From: PXAP01 sp964421595 | Lineage (GTDB): Bacteria > Bacteroidota > Bacteroidia > Bacteroidales > PUMT01 | Length of the DNA: 64,000 bases | Assembly: GCA_964421595.1 (NCBI GenBank) | Contig: CAYQXY010000001.1 | Coordinates: 124,001 to 188,000 of the forward strand | Direction of reading: 5' to 3' | Shown: positions 34,510-44,387 of the stretch, in pieces | How positions within the stretch are numbered: position 1 is the stretch's first letter | Layout: each line of letters begins with the position of its first letter | Notes under the pieces: model-generated | Databases searched by the model: none | Seen by the model: the letters and a program-made list of their open reading frames with translations, nothing else | Told to the model about the DNA's origin: nothing | Translations under genes and position numbers: made by a program

Positions 34510-34721
34510 TTTAACTAAAATTAAATTTACCAGAGAACTTAATGCTTTTAATTACATATGGCAACAACAATCGATAATATGAAATCATGACCAGCCAATT
34601 GGGATTTGAAATTTGAAGAATAGCCCTGGGCAGATCAATTATTTTCAACCGCCTAAAATTACTTCTTTTTTTCTTCCAGATTCCAATTTTTACCTCATAA
34701 TTATATGACAAATATTAACAT

Positions 34722-34838
34722 CCTTCCCTGGAGGCTTATTGGTTAACAAAGGCGTAGCCTTCTCAATTAAGCTTAGATTTTGGGCAGTCTCTGCCTTGTT
34801 GCCTGCTGCTGAAACCAGTAAACATTGCCTCCAAGGTA
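34722..34838. other. Potential branched stem-loop element
   Basis: Outer stem: cctggaggc (34727-34735) pairs with gcctccaagg (34827-34836) with a one-base bulge. Inside are aaggc-gta-gcctt (34749-34761) and ggcag-tct-ctgcc (34782-34794). Together they make a three-way-like fold of about 110 bases, upstream of the GH130 promoter. Strand and function are unknown. Confidence 0.35.
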
Positions 34839-34898
34839 AGATGTAATAAAATCATTCACTCCATGTATTAAGGAAATAACATTCCAGTCATTTATTTG

Positions 34899-34930
34899 TT
34901 TGAAATACAAAGGCTTTTCTTTTAATTTTG
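34899..34930 (+). promoter_or_regulatory. Promoter of the GH130 gene
   Basis: TTTG (34899-34902), a 20-base spacer and TAATTTTG (34923-34930). Start near 34937, leaving a leader of about 19 bases before the ATG at 34956. Confidence 0.6.
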
Positions 34931-34955
34931 TATTAACACAAAATCATAACTCAAG

Positions 34956-36413
34956 ATGCGTATTCCTGTTACCCGAAGAGAGAACCGCTTTCTTCCCGAC
35001 CCGAAGAGAATAATTATTCGCTACTTTGACAATGGAATTGAACGTACTATAATACTTGTTGAGAGGGTCAGGGCCATGCCCGAGCAGGATGCAAGTGCCG
35101 CACTTGTGCATACTTTAAGGGAATTCTCAAAAAGACACAGAAACATAACCAGGAAATTCAAAACCCATTTTAATATTGTAAGAGCGCAACTGAGAAAAGA
35201 GGGATTGCCTGTTGAAGGACTCTCAGAAGAGAAGCAGTTGTTGATTGGATCATACTTTTCAATGGAGTATTCAACCGAGTCGGCAGCTTTTTTTAATCCT
35301 TCCATGATAGAATCGCCCGACCAGAGCGGACTGGTAAAAGGAAGCAAAAGAATTATAGTAAGTTTCCGTGCTACGGGGGAGGGTCATATTTCTTCCGTTG
35401 TATTCCATAGCGGATTAATTGATAAAGACGGAAAGCTGGAATTCGAAAAGCCGGGCAGGTACATTGAAGAGGCAGAAATGGTTAAGCGCCACACTTACAG
35501 AAAGCGTTCATTCATGAGCAAATTAATGGAGATGAAGCTTCCCGAAGAGGTTGTTAAAACTGTTATGGGCCGGCTTGGAGACAAATTTACATATGGCGAA
35601 TTGCTAGGTTCGGTAGACAGGGTAACCAATGGTGACCCCAACTTAGAAAACCAGACTGCACTTGAAGAGGTAATTTGGCTTGCAGATTCACACTATGAAC
35701 TTAAATTCTCAAGAGACACAGATTTATCAGAAAGAGTGATTTTCCCGGTAACTTTCAATGAGAGGAAAGGTATTGAGGATGCACGTTTTGTAAAATTCAC
35801 TAATGATAACGGGGAAATTGATTATTATGCAACTTATACAGCCTACGACGGAAAAACCATTCTCCCGAAACTTATTCATACCCGCGATTTTTGCCATTTC
35901 GAGATAAGGCCGCTGCATGGACACGGTGCTCAGAATAAAAACCTGGCCCTTTTTCCCCGAAAGGTAAACGGCAAGTATGCAATGCTTTCAAGAATTGACG
36001 GATTGAACTCTTTTATCAGTTTCTCTGACCGGATCAATCTTTGGGGAGAACCAACAATACTGCAGGCTCCAGGTAAATTCTGGGAATTTATTCAGATAGG
36101 AAACTGTGGTTCTCCAATTGAAACAAAAGAAGGATGGCTTGTTATTACACATGCGGTTGGACCGGTTCGCAGGTATTGTCTGAGCGCTACATTGCTTGAT
36201 CTGGATGATCCAACAAAGGTTATCGGACAACTGAAAGAACCCCTTCTTGTACCCAACAGCGAGGAGAGAGAAGGATATGTGCCCAATGTAGTTTACTCCT
36301 GCGGTTCGATGGTTCATCATAATGAACTGATAATACCATATGGCCTGTCAGATACGGGAGCGGGGTTTGCCTCTGTCAACCTTGAAGAGCTGCTGAGAGA
36401 GCTTAAATCCTGA
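34956..36413 (+). CDS. GH130-family glycosidase/mannoside phosphorylase-like protein
   Basis: 485 residues related to glycoside hydrolase family 130, whose members phosphorolyse or hydrolyse beta-mannosides. The five-blade propeller region includes GIEDARFVKF (the Asp of the general acid motif, near residue 273), HGHGAQNKNLALFPRKVNGKYAM, and WEFIQIGNCGSPIETKEGWLVITHAVGP. An N-terminal extension of about 150 residues precedes it. The convergent neighbour is a GT4 glycosyltransferase overlapping by 11 bases; such GH130-GT4 pairs recur in Bacteroidota and suggest mannose-containing glycan synthesis or turnover. Confidence 0.83.
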   Translation: MRIPVTRRENRFLPDPKRIIIRYFDNGIERTIILVERVRAMPEQDASAALVHTLREFSKRHRNITRKFKTHFNIVRAQLRKEGLPVEGLSEEKQLLIGSYFSMEYSTESAAFFNPSMIESPDQSGLVKGSKRIIVSFRATGEGHISSVVFHSGLIDKDGKLEFEKPGRYIEEAEMVKRHTYRKRSFMSKLMEMKLPEEVVKTVMGRLGDKFTYGELLGSVDRVTNGDPNLENQTALEEVIWLADSHYELKFSRDTDLSERVIFPVTFNERKGIEDARFVKFTNDNGEIDYYATYTAYDGKTILPKLIHTRDFCHFEIRPLHGHGAQNKNLALFPRKVNGKYAMLSRIDGLNSFISFSDRINLWGEPTILQAPGKFWEFIQIGNCGSPIETKEGWLVITHAVGPVRRYCLSATLLDLDDPTKVIGQLKEPLLVPNSEEREGYVPNVVYSCGSMVHHNELIIPYGLSDTGAGFASVNLEELLRELKS

Positions 36414-37416
36414 GTATCCTTTTATAAACTTCAAGGTAGCTGTCGGCCATCTTTTCGACACTAAAATTCTGCTCAGCCCATTTTCTGCAATAAAGTCGGT
36501 CGATCAGATGAACCTGGCTGACACACTCTACCGCCCCGGCAACATCCGGAGCCAGGAAGCCTGTCTTTTCATGAACAATAAGTTCAGGCATTGAACCACG
36601 GTTGAAGGCTATTACCGGGGTGCCGCAAAACATTGCTTCGGCCACACTCAATCCGAATGGCTCGTCAAAATTTACCGGATGCAGCAGTGCAAGCGCACCG
36701 CCAAGTAGTTCATTTCGTTTTTCAGGCCCTGCACTGCCGAGATATACAATGCTTTCACCGTCAATATAAGGCTCAACATATTCGGCAAAATAATTTTTGT
36801 CCTGAATTATTCCTGCAATTAGCAGTCTCCGGCCTGCACCTTTTGCGATCTGTATGGCTTCATAAGCTCCCTTGTCATGATGAATACGACCAAAAAACAA
36901 GAGATAATTATCCGGTTCGACCCTGAGGGTAAACTGTTCCTTGCCTATCCCGTTGTAGATATTTGCAATATAACTAAGTTCTGGACTTCGGTCCGCCATG
37001 CTTATGGAGACATAGCTTACGATATCGTTATACTGCTTGTAAACCGGTATTATATCAAGAGAGGAAAAACCATGGATCGTAGTCAGTACGGGTGTTTTGA
37101 TAAGTCTTGAATAAGTCAGCGGCAAAAAATCAAAATTATTGTGTATCAAATCGAACTCCCCTGCCCTTTCCATCAGATGTGAAATATGCAGGCACTCGGC
37201 AACCTTGGGATCTGTATTTTTATCCTCCTCATACCCCCTTTCACAAACTGAGGCCAGTTTCCCGGATGTGACAGAGTCACCAGTAGCAAACAAGGTAACA
37301 TCCAGTCCGAGACCCACAGCCCCTTCAGCAATATTAGAGGCAACCTGTTCCCACGGTCCGTAATGTCTCGGGGGAGTTCTCCATGCAACAGGAGAAAGAA
37401 CGGCAAGTTTGATCAT
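36403..37416 (-). CDS. Glycosyltransferase family 4 protein
   Basis: 337 residues, GT-B fold. The N-terminus MIKLAVLSPVAWRTPPRHYGPWEQVASNIAEGA forms the first Rossmann domain; the C-terminal nucleotide-sugar site is FDEPFGLSVAEAMFCGTPVIAFNRGSMPELI with the E-x7-E motif (near 250-280). The sugar donor and acceptor are unknown. It converges on the GH130 gene with an 11-base overlap of their 3' ends. Confidence 0.9.
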   Translation of the reverse strand: MIKLAVLSPVAWRTPPRHYGPWEQVASNIAEGAVGLGLDVTLFATGDSVTSGKLASVCERGYEEDKNTDPKVAECLHISHLMERAGEFDLIHNNFDFLPLTYSRLIKTPVLTTIHGFSSLDIIPVYKQYNDIVSYVSISMADRSPELSYIANIYNGIGKEQFTLRVEPDNYLLFFGRIHHDKGAYEAIQIAKGAGRRLLIAGIIQDKNYFAEYVEPYIDGESIVYLGSAGPEKRNELLGGALALLHPVNFDEPFGLSVAEAMFCGTPVIAFNRGSMPELIVHEKTGFLAPDVAGAVECVSQVHLIDRLYCRKWAEQNFSVEKMADSYLEVYKRILRI

Positions 37417-37906
37417 CAGCTACAATTTATATGTAAAATTGCAACAATGCATGGTAAAAACCAACATAACAATCAGTTTGCTTACTTTACCTTTTTTCTG
37501 CAGCAAAATAAAGGTAACGAAAAAAGTGCCGCGCTTACGAAAAAGGGCTAAAAATCATTGCTTTTTCCTAAAAACCGTGAAACTTCCTGCTCAAGCCATA
37601 GGGGCTTTAACTTTTTTTCTGCAGCAAAAAAAAGTTACAAAAAATGCCGCGCTTACGGAAAAGCCTAAAAATCACTGTTTTTCTCTAAAAACCGTGAACT
37701 CGCTGCGCTCAGACAGCACGGTTTTCTTAACGAAAAAACCAGTGATTTTCTTAACGCCTATTTCCTGAGGCGCAACTCTCCATTGTTCCGAATATTTATA
37801 TTCTATAATAATACTTTTTATTTCAATCGACTTCAGCATCAAAGAATATTAACCCACACAAAACTTACGGGACGGTGAAAATATTCTTAAGGAGATCAGG
37901 GCAGGG
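37417..37906. other. Intergenic region carrying repeat copy A
   Basis: From about 37480 to 37772 it consists of the A/T-rich repeat described separately. To the right, aaagaatatt (37843-37852) and aatattctt (37880-37888) form an inverted repeat just past the DUF5916 stop, which could be a weak terminator. Confidence 0.5.
37485..37772. repeat. Intergenic repeat, copy A (two tandem units)
   Basis: Two related units about 121 bases apart each contain tttttctgcagcaaaa, a gtaacgaaaa/gttacaaaaa segment, gccgcgcttacg, cctaaaaatca and aaaaaccgtgaa. The second unit ends in a 9-bp hairpin (37688-37696 with 37717-37725) around ctcgctgcgctcagacag. The segment 37588-37772 recurs in inverted orientation at 47068-47343. 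Confidence 0.8.
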
Positions 37907-40063
37907 TTAGAACCTGATGTTATATTTTAATTTGAATCTCAGTGAGCCATCTGAAACTGCAAACCTCTCCATTGGTTCGGTTATTCTTGAATTCCAGGCT
38001 ACCAGAACCTCTCTTCCCGGTCGCAGAATCCAGCGGAAACGTGACTGCCAGCCGGCTGTCTCAGAAACATCATCATATTGTATAAAAGTGAAGAGGCTGA
38101 CCTGTGGACTAAATACAACGTTAATCAGGCCTCTGTATATCCCAACCTCAACATCCTGACCCGTAAAGGAAAGATAACTCTTCTCTACTTCCGCACCCAG
38201 AAAAAGGTTGACAAATGCCTGCCACCCTGCAGTCACTTCATAGGTTCTCTTTTCTCCATTATAAAAATCACCCCAGGAATACTCTAAGGTTCCCCACAGA
38301 TTTCTTTGTTGGGCAGAGCCCACCGAAAACACATTGGTTCTGAAATCATATTGGCCGGCAGGTATAAGTATCTGGCCAAGAAGATTGAAATCCTCTGTCA
38401 GGCTTTCATGAGTAAATTCGACTTCTGCCTCTAACTCCTCACCTGTAATAAAACGTACTTCAACCGGGGTCAGTTTGATCTCCCGTGTTTGCAACATTCC
38501 ATCAAGACCTGAAATATGGTCAAGATCAACCTTGGAAGTTATCTGCAAAATGCCCCATTTTCCCGGTCTGGGACCGGCCCCTGCTGACAGGTAGTACTCC
38601 CTGATACCTCTTCGGGGCACAAATCCTATCCCCGCATTAAAATTATCGTCAATCTGCAGAAATCCGGCCCTTCCAAAAAACAGGTCATTCGGATAATTCA
38701 GGTCTGCACCGAAAGCGTTATCGACCGTCCGTGCAAAGCCTGGCATTTCAGTTACCGACTGCAACCCGTAGGCCGTAAAAGCCAGATTCTTATCCCCTCC
38801 CAGTGTAGACGTGGCCAGTCTTGTGTCAAAGCCGTATAACCCATTGCTGCCGGCAGAGGTTGCATTTCCAAAGGTTGCGATCATCCCGGCCGACGACTGT
38901 CGGCCGATGTTCCTGGAAACCCGCATGGCAGAGAAATTGTTGTTGTCATAAGGCTTTTCCTGCAATATATTCACCAGCCCTATGTTCCAGTTGCCTGCCT
39001 GACCTGTAAATCTACCTGCTGCAAATATTGGCAATGGCTCTCCTGACCTGTCGAGACCGATCCGCCTGCTGAAAAATGGAATAATCCTCTGTGAATAAGG
39101 ATTCTCTCTCTCTCCTCCAATGCCAAAATTGAAGTAATTGGCGCCGTCAAGAAAAAAGTCTCTTTTTTCAGGAAAATGCAGACTGAACCGGGTTAGATTA
39201 ATCTGGCGCGTATCAGCTTCTGTTTCGGCAAAATCGGTATTAAGGGACAGTACCCCCCTGAGTCCCGGAGTAACCTGGTAAAACACATCTACTCCAGCGT
39301 CACCCACAAAAGAGCTGCTTTCTGCCACACTCCTGTCATGCCCTCCTGTAACCCATGGATTTATATCAAGGCCAATGCCCTGGCTTATTCCTTCGAGTCC
39401 GTGCAATAACCCCGCATCTGAAACCTGGAATCTGTGATTATTGATGTTGGCAGAGGGCCAGTATGTAGACTCAAGATTACGACGTATATACCTTATAAAT
39501 TTTATACCCCAGGTCGACTGTCCCTCTGTGAAATTGAGAGTCTTGAATGGAAGTGCAATTTCCGCTTCCCAGCCGTGAGGCTGAAAGGAGGACCTGCCGT
39601 CCCATAATCCCTGCCATTCCCTGTTAAAACCCTGTCCGTTAGCACTGATAACAGCGTCACCAATTGACCCGCGGGGACCTATCTGGAACCAGTAGGCATT
39701 CCTGCCGTCAAGATGTGTGTCAAGAATGATCTGTACCCGGTCATCATTCCCAAGATTGGCATCACGCGCCATCTCCCGTCCTATGACCTTGTCAGGATCA
39801 TCAAAACATCTTATTCCAATATACAGGAAATTATCATCATAAAGCAGATAAACTTCCGTCTCACGGGTTGCAGGTGCACCAGTATCAGGCTCCCTCTGTA
39901 CAAAACCGCTCACGGGAACAGCATCTCTCCAGACATCATCAGATAAAGTTCCGTCAATGACCGGAGCCTGAACTGTCCTGGTTGCAGTTGCAGTGCCTTG
40001 TGAAAAAAGAGTTGCCGGTAATATTATGAATACCGTAATGCAACATAATAATGTGTTTTTCAA
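37907..40063 (-). CDS. Outer-membrane DUF5916 protein with CBM9-like domain
   Basis: 718 residues. Signal peptide about residues 1-22 (ending LFSQ). Residues about 30-210 resemble the carbohydrate-binding family 9 (CBM9-like, DOMON-related) domain: VIDGTLSDDVWRDAVPVSGFVQREPDTGAP and DDNFLYIGIRCFD. The rest is the DUF5916 beta-barrel domain with many aromatic alternations and a terminal F (KYNIRF), fitting an outer-membrane protein. It may bind or admit sugars, but no function is established. The only available start is a TTG at 40061-40063. Confidence 0.83.
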   Translation of the reverse strand: MKNTLLCCITVFIILPATLFSQGTATATRTVQAPVIDGTLSDDVWRDAVPVSGFVQREPDTGAPATRETEVYLLYDDNFLYIGIRCFDDPDKVIGREMARDANLGNDDRVQIILDTHLDGRNAYWFQIGPRGSIGDAVISANGQGFNREWQGLWDGRSSFQPHGWEAEIALPFKTLNFTEGQSTWGIKFIRYIRRNLESTYWPSANINNHRFQVSDAGLLHGLEGISQGIGLDINPWVTGGHDRSVAESSSFVGDAGVDVFYQVTPGLRGVLSLNTDFAETEADTRQINLTRFSLHFPEKRDFFLDGANYFNFGIGGERENPYSQRIIPFFSRRIGLDRSGEPLPIFAAGRFTGQAGNWNIGLVNILQEKPYDNNNFSAMRVSRNIGRQSSAGMIATFGNATSAGSNGLYGFDTRLATSTLGGDKNLAFTAYGLQSVTEMPGFARTVDNAFGADLNYPNDLFFGRAGFLQIDDNFNAGIGFVPRRGIREYYLSAGAGPRPGKWGILQITSKVDLDHISGLDGMLQTREIKLTPVEVRFITGEELEAEVEFTHESLTEDFNLLGQILIPAGQYDFRTNVFSVGSAQQRNLWGTLEYSWGDFYNGEKRTYEVTAGWQAFVNLFLGAEVEKSYLSFTGQDVEVGIYRGLINVVFSPQVSLFTFIQYDDVSETAGWQSRFRWILRPGREVLVAWNSRITEPMERFAVSDGSLRFKLKYNIRF

Positions 40064-40307
40064 TTTTCTGAAGTGTATGATTTATAACTCTTGAATGCCA
40101 CAGTAGTAAGCATTTAGCAGCTAACCCTGACATATTCCGGATCAGTTGTATCTCCATTCCGGACAGCATAAACCGGCACGGCAAATTAATAAAATATCGT
40201 GCATTAACGAAACTACCAAGATATTTTTAATGCGTTTATTCCCTGATATTCAAAAAAGGTTATTTTTACATAAAGAAAGTTTAAAGGAAACCCCTAAACA
40301 ACCAATC

Positions 40308-40862
40308 ATGCTAATACTAATTATTGTCGCCGGTGTGCTGATTCTTTGGCTCATCATTAGTTATAACAGCCTTGTGTCAAAGAGAAATTCAGCAAAAAAG
40401 GCCTTTGCCAGTATTGATGTGATGTTAAAAAAAAGGTATGATTTGATCCCGAATCTGGTTGCAGCTGTGCAGCAATACATGAAGCATGAAAGAGAAACAC
40501 TTACCCGGATTACTGAAACAAGGGCCAGGGCGACCTCAGGAAATATCTCTGACGAAGAAAAAATAGAACTCGACCAGAAGCTATCGCGAGATGTTTCCGG
40601 AATCATGATTGCCGTAGAGAACTATCCTGAACTCAAAGCCAGCACAAACTTCCTTCAATTGCAGGGATCCCTGAATGAAGTGGAAGAGCAGCTGTCGGCC
40701 GCCAGGCGGTTCTATAATACTGCAGTTACTGATTTGAATAATGCAATTCAGATGTTTCCCACCAATATCGTTGCATCAGCTTTTAGTTTCCAGGCCAAAA
40801 AGTTGTTTGAAAGCACTGAGCCGGAGCGTCAGAATGTTGACGTTAAATCAATGTTTAACTGA
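40308..40862 (+). CDS. lemA: LemA family protein
   Basis: 184 residues from the ATG at 40308, not the open TTG at 40146. One N-terminal transmembrane helix (MLILIIVAGVLILWLIISYN) is followed by the helical LemA domain: KRNSAKKAFASIDVMLKKRYDLIPNLV, ASTNFLQLQGSLNEVEEQLSAARRFYN. The bulk lies outside the cytoplasm. LemA function is poorly known. It is followed 14 bases on by a DUF3137 gene, a frequent partner. Confidence 0.93.
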   Translation: MLILIIVAGVLILWLIISYNSLVSKRNSAKKAFASIDVMLKKRYDLIPNLVAAVQQYMKHERETLTRITETRARATSGNISDEEKIELDQKLSRDVSGIMIAVENYPELKASTNFLQLQGSLNEVEEQLSAARRFYNTAVTDLNNAIQMFPTNIVASAFSFQAKKLFESTEPERQNVDVKSMFN

Positions 40863-40876
40863 CACTAAGGCCCCAG

Positions 40877-41824
40877 ATGAAGACATTGGAAGACTTTGAA
40901 AATTATTTTTCAACATCTCTCAGTACAGACCTGGAAAGCCTTGATAAGAGACGCAGGCTTATTGTAAAGCGGTTTCTTATACTGATTTTTGCAATTTTCC
41001 TTCCTGCTTTAGCAGCGTTTATCTTTACAGAACTAATCGCCATCCTGGTGGCAGGGATAGTTGGTTCAATAATTCTGTACTTTTTATGGGTAAGAGACAA
41101 ACTCTTTTACAATGACTTCAAAATCCAGGTCATCGACCGGATTGTTAATTTTATAAGCCCGGCATTATCCTATAACCCCAATGGGTTTGTCAACCTCAGC
41201 GAATTTAAAACCAGCAGAATATTTTTGACTTCGGTCGACCGCTATAATGGCGACGACCTGGCTGAGGGTAAGATTGACAAAACAGAGTTCCGTTTTTCAG
41301 AAATTAAGGCTGAATATAAAACAACCTCCACCGATTCAAAAGGAAAAACCCGGACCCAATGGCATACAATTTTCAGGGGCCTGTTTGTGGTTGCCGATTT
41401 CAATAAAGATTTTACCGGATCAACGGTTGTCCTTCCGAACTCATTTGGCCGCCGGTTTGGTTTTTTGAAGAGGATTATGGGAATCAGTCGCCGTGAAAAA
41501 CTTGTCATGCTCGAAGATATTGAATTTACCAGGCAATTCAATGTTTATGGAGATGACCAGGTGCAGGCGAGGTATATTCTCTCCACCTCATTAATGGAGC
41601 GGATTAACAATTTTAAAAAGAAACATAAAAACAATATATATCTCTCCTTTGTCGACTCAAGGATGTATCTTGGAATAAGCCATAACAACAACCTTTTTGA
41701 ACCAAAGTATCTTAAATCGCTTACAAGGTTCGACGTAGTCAAAACCTATTTTGAAGATCTTTCCCTGGCTGCCGGGATTGTGGACGATATGAATCTGAAC
41801 AGGAGAATATGGACAAAACAGTGA
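40877..41824 (+). CDS. DUF3137 membrane protein
   Basis: 315 residues. Two adjacent hydrophobic segments near residues 33-53 and 54-72 (FLILIFAIFLPALAAFIF, AILVAGIVGSIILYFLW) anchor a C-terminal domain of unknown function, with FRGLFVVADFNKDFTGSTVVLPN near the middle. It matches the DUF3137 family that regularly follows lemA. Role unknown; co-function with LemA is inferred from order only. Confidence 0.85.
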   Translation: MKTLEDFENYFSTSLSTDLESLDKRRRLIVKRFLILIFAIFLPALAAFIFTELIAILVAGIVGSIILYFLWVRDKLFYNDFKIQVIDRIVNFISPALSYNPNGFVNLSEFKTSRIFLTSVDRYNGDDLAEGKIDKTEFRFSEIKAEYKTTSTDSKGKTRTQWHTIFRGLFVVADFNKDFTGSTVVLPNSFGRRFGFLKRIMGISRREKLVMLEDIEFTRQFNVYGDDQVQARYILSTSLMERINNFKKKHKNNIYLSFVDSRMYLGISHNNNLFEPKYLKSLTRFDVVKTYFEDLSLAAGIVDDMNLNRRIWTKQ

Positions 41825-41872
41825 TCTGAATAGTTATCGCTCACTGTAGCTGTTTCAATTTCCAGCCATAAA

Positions 41873-44368
41873 TTAGTTTTCCAGCTCCACCACGGTTATG
41901 CCTGCACCCCCGAATTCCACATGCTCATCACGGAAAGCTTTTACAAGCGAAATACTTCCAAGATATTCACGGATAAGCTGTCTGAGTATTCCATTTCCTT
42001 TGCCGTGAAGTATTCTCACCTCCCTGGCTCCAACCATCAGTGCGTCATCAATAAATGTGCTGACAAGAGTAAGGGCTTCATCTGCCCTCATGCCCCGCAC
42101 ATCTTTTTCGGCACGAAAATTAAGTTTTCGTTCCCTGAGGTTAAACATAGATGAACTTCCTGTTGCAGGTTTTACCTTTTCCATTTTCTTCGCCTCGTTT
42201 CGGCTCAGCTTTTTAAGCTTCTTCTCATCAACGGTTGTCACCATATTGCCAAAAGCAACCATAATACTTTTTCCGTTTACATCAAGCACTTCGCCGGTTA
42301 TGTCCCTCCCGGTCAGGATAACATAATCGCCCTTGCCAATTGCAGTGTCATCCTTAATTTTAAAGGGTTGCGGCTCAGAGTTGGCTGGCTCTCCTTCCTC
42401 TTTCCGTTTCTTGCGCCTCAATCTTTCCTGTTTTTCCCTGAGCTGAGATATTTTCCTTTCCATATCATCATCTGACCCGTGATCGCGGGTAACTTCGATA
42501 ACCAGTTCAGATAATTCATGCCTTGCTTCCCGTGTTTTTTCCTTCTCGGCTTGCGATTCTTTGATCGTCCTGATTGTGTTTTCAATTTTTCTGTTCACCC
42601 CGTCAAGCAGCAGACGTGCCTCCTCACGTGCCCTGACAATAATCTCCTTTTTCTCTTTTTCCGCATCAACAATCCTTGCAGTATATTTCTCCAGATCAGA
42701 TTCAAGCTTCTTTTCAAGTTGCCTTATATTTTTCCTTTTACGGTCCCAGTAATGTTTATCCCTGATTATATCTTTAAGGTGACGGTCAAAATGGATATGC
42801 TCCTCGCCAACCTTGCCTGAGGCAGATTGAAGGATCTCTTCCGGAAGGCCAATTTTCCGTGCTATTTCGAAAGCAAAAGAACTTCCCGGCTTGCCCGTCT
42901 CAAGGCGAAACAGCGGCTCCATCTTCCCCGTGTCAAACAGCATTGCTCCGTTGATAATACCACTGGCCGAAGCCGCGAAATGCTTCAGGTTGGTATAATG
43001 TGTGGTTATCACCCCAAAGGTTTTGCTTTTATTGAGCTGTTCGAGGATCGCTTCGGCAATGGCCCCGCCAAGCATGGGTTCAGTGCCCGTGCCGAATTCA
43101 TCAATCAATACCAGTGTGGAAGCATTGCTGTAGCGGACAAAGTATTTCATGTTCATAAGGTGGGAACTGTAGGTGCTCAGATCATTCTCGATCGACTGTT
43201 CGTCGCCAATATCAATAAAAATACCGGAAAAGAGTCCGGTCTCTGAGTTCTCAGACATTGGCACCAGTAATCCGCATTGCAGCATATACTGCAACAATCC
43301 TACTGTCTGCAGGCATACTGATTTACCTCCCGCATTAGGTCCGCTTATAAGGAGTATCCTGTTCTGATCATCAAGCTCAATATCCAGTGGCACTGTTTCA
43401 CGCTTTTCCTTTTTAAGCGTCAGATAAAGCAGGGGGTGAACAGCATTTTTCCATTGCAACACAGGAATATCGCGAAATACAGGCATTATAGCCCCCACCC
43501 TGACGGCAAACATTGCCTTTGCCCTGATAAAATCGATAATACCGATAAACCTGAATATCATAAAAAGGTCTGCCAGATATGGCCTGACTGAATCTGCAAA
43601 TTCCTTCAGTATTTTTAAAATTTCCCGCCGCTCGGCATATTCAAGTTCCCTGATCTCATTATTGAGCTCGACAACTTCGGCAGGTTCAACAAAAGCAGTC
43701 TTTCCACTGGCCGATTCATCGTGCACGAATCCCTGTATCTTCCGTTTAAGAGATGCATTAACCGGAATTACCGGCCTGCCATTGCGAATAGACACACTTG
43801 CATCAGGATCAACGAGTCCCCCGCTCTGCGCAGCCTTCATAATTGACTGCATCCTTTTTGCAACAGAACCCTGTTTCTGATTTATCTCCCGGCGTATTGA
43901 CTGAAGCTCGGGAGATGCATTGTCTTTAATCCTTCCTTCTTTGGTTAACAGCATAGCCAGAAGGTCCCTTACATAATCAGGTACCGAGGCAGTAACACTC
44001 AGTGATTTCAGGGCAGGGTAGCGTTCCGCATTCTGGCCCCGAAAATAGTTAATAATCATTCTGGCAGTATTCAGGGAACGTTGAAGTTCAAACAACTCAT
44101 TAACCTCCATATAAGCACCCTCAATACGTAGCTTCTTAAGCCAGGGAGTTGCATCGGAAACATTATCCATAGGAAATTCATCGCCAAAAAGCAGTATTTT
44201 CCTGAACTCCTCAGTCTGCCGAAGGCGCAATTCAATATCGCCGTAGGAAGTGAGGAAAGAGATGTTTATGGCATGTTCCCTGCCAAGGCTGCACAGGCAA
44301 AGCTCAGCAAGCATATTCTTTATTGCGGCGAAGCCGGTTTTCAGATCAAAACTTTCAGGATAGATCAT
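41873..44368 (-). CDS. mutS2: Endonuclease MutS2
   Basis: 831 residues with the MutS2 layout: an N-terminal lever/clamp region, ATPase domain with Walker A ISGPNAGGKSVCLQTVG near residue 333 and Walker B LVLIDEFGTGTEPMLGG near 405, a long charged coiled coil (about 510-650) and a C-terminal Smr domain with DVRGMRADEAL and ILHGKGNGILRQLIREYL. MutS2 lacks the mismatch domain; known members suppress recombination or rescue collided ribosomes. A promoter at 44388-44420 reads into it, back-to-back with that of metG. Confidence 0.94.
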   Translation of the reverse strand: MIYPESFDLKTGFAAIKNMLAELCLCSLGREHAINISFLTSYGDIELRLRQTEEFRKILLFGDEFPMDNVSDATPWLKKLRIEGAYMEVNELFELQRSLNTARMIINYFRGQNAERYPALKSLSVTASVPDYVRDLLAMLLTKEGRIKDNASPELQSIRREINQKQGSVAKRMQSIMKAAQSGGLVDPDASVSIRNGRPVIPVNASLKRKIQGFVHDESASGKTAFVEPAEVVELNNEIRELEYAERREILKILKEFADSVRPYLADLFMIFRFIGIIDFIRAKAMFAVRVGAIMPVFRDIPVLQWKNAVHPLLYLTLKKEKRETVPLDIELDDQNRILLISGPNAGGKSVCLQTVGLLQYMLQCGLLVPMSENSETGLFSGIFIDIGDEQSIENDLSTYSSHLMNMKYFVRYSNASTLVLIDEFGTGTEPMLGGAIAEAILEQLNKSKTFGVITTHYTNLKHFAASASGIINGAMLFDTGKMEPLFRLETGKPGSSFAFEIARKIGLPEEILQSASGKVGEEHIHFDRHLKDIIRDKHYWDRKRKNIRQLEKKLESDLEKYTARIVDAEKEKKEIIVRAREEARLLLDGVNRKIENTIRTIKESQAEKEKTREARHELSELVIEVTRDHGSDDDMERKISQLREKQERLRRKKRKEEGEPANSEPQPFKIKDDTAIGKGDYVILTGRDITGEVLDVNGKSIMVAFGNMVTTVDEKKLKKLSRNEAKKMEKVKPATGSSSMFNLRERKLNFRAEKDVRGMRADEALTLVSTFIDDALMVGAREVRILHGKGNGILRQLIREYLGSISLVKAFRDEHVEFGGAGITVVELEN

Positions 44369-44387
44369 CTGATATTTCTTAAATGTG

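Larger units (their letters stand above)
34510..34955. other. Intergenic region upstream of the GH130 gene
   Basis: Divergent control region. It holds a possible branched RNA structure (34722-34838) and a strong promoter for the GH130 gene (34899-34930). Nothing is seen at 34510-34715. Confidence 0.4.

Noticed and set aside
37485..37772. CRISPR array
   Set aside because: Only two degenerate units at a 121-base period, with no uniform short repeats or spacers and no cas genes.
40146..40307. Longer N-terminus for LemA
   Set aside because: It begins with TTG and places a non-hydrophobic 54-residue stretch before the membrane helix that normally opens LemA.
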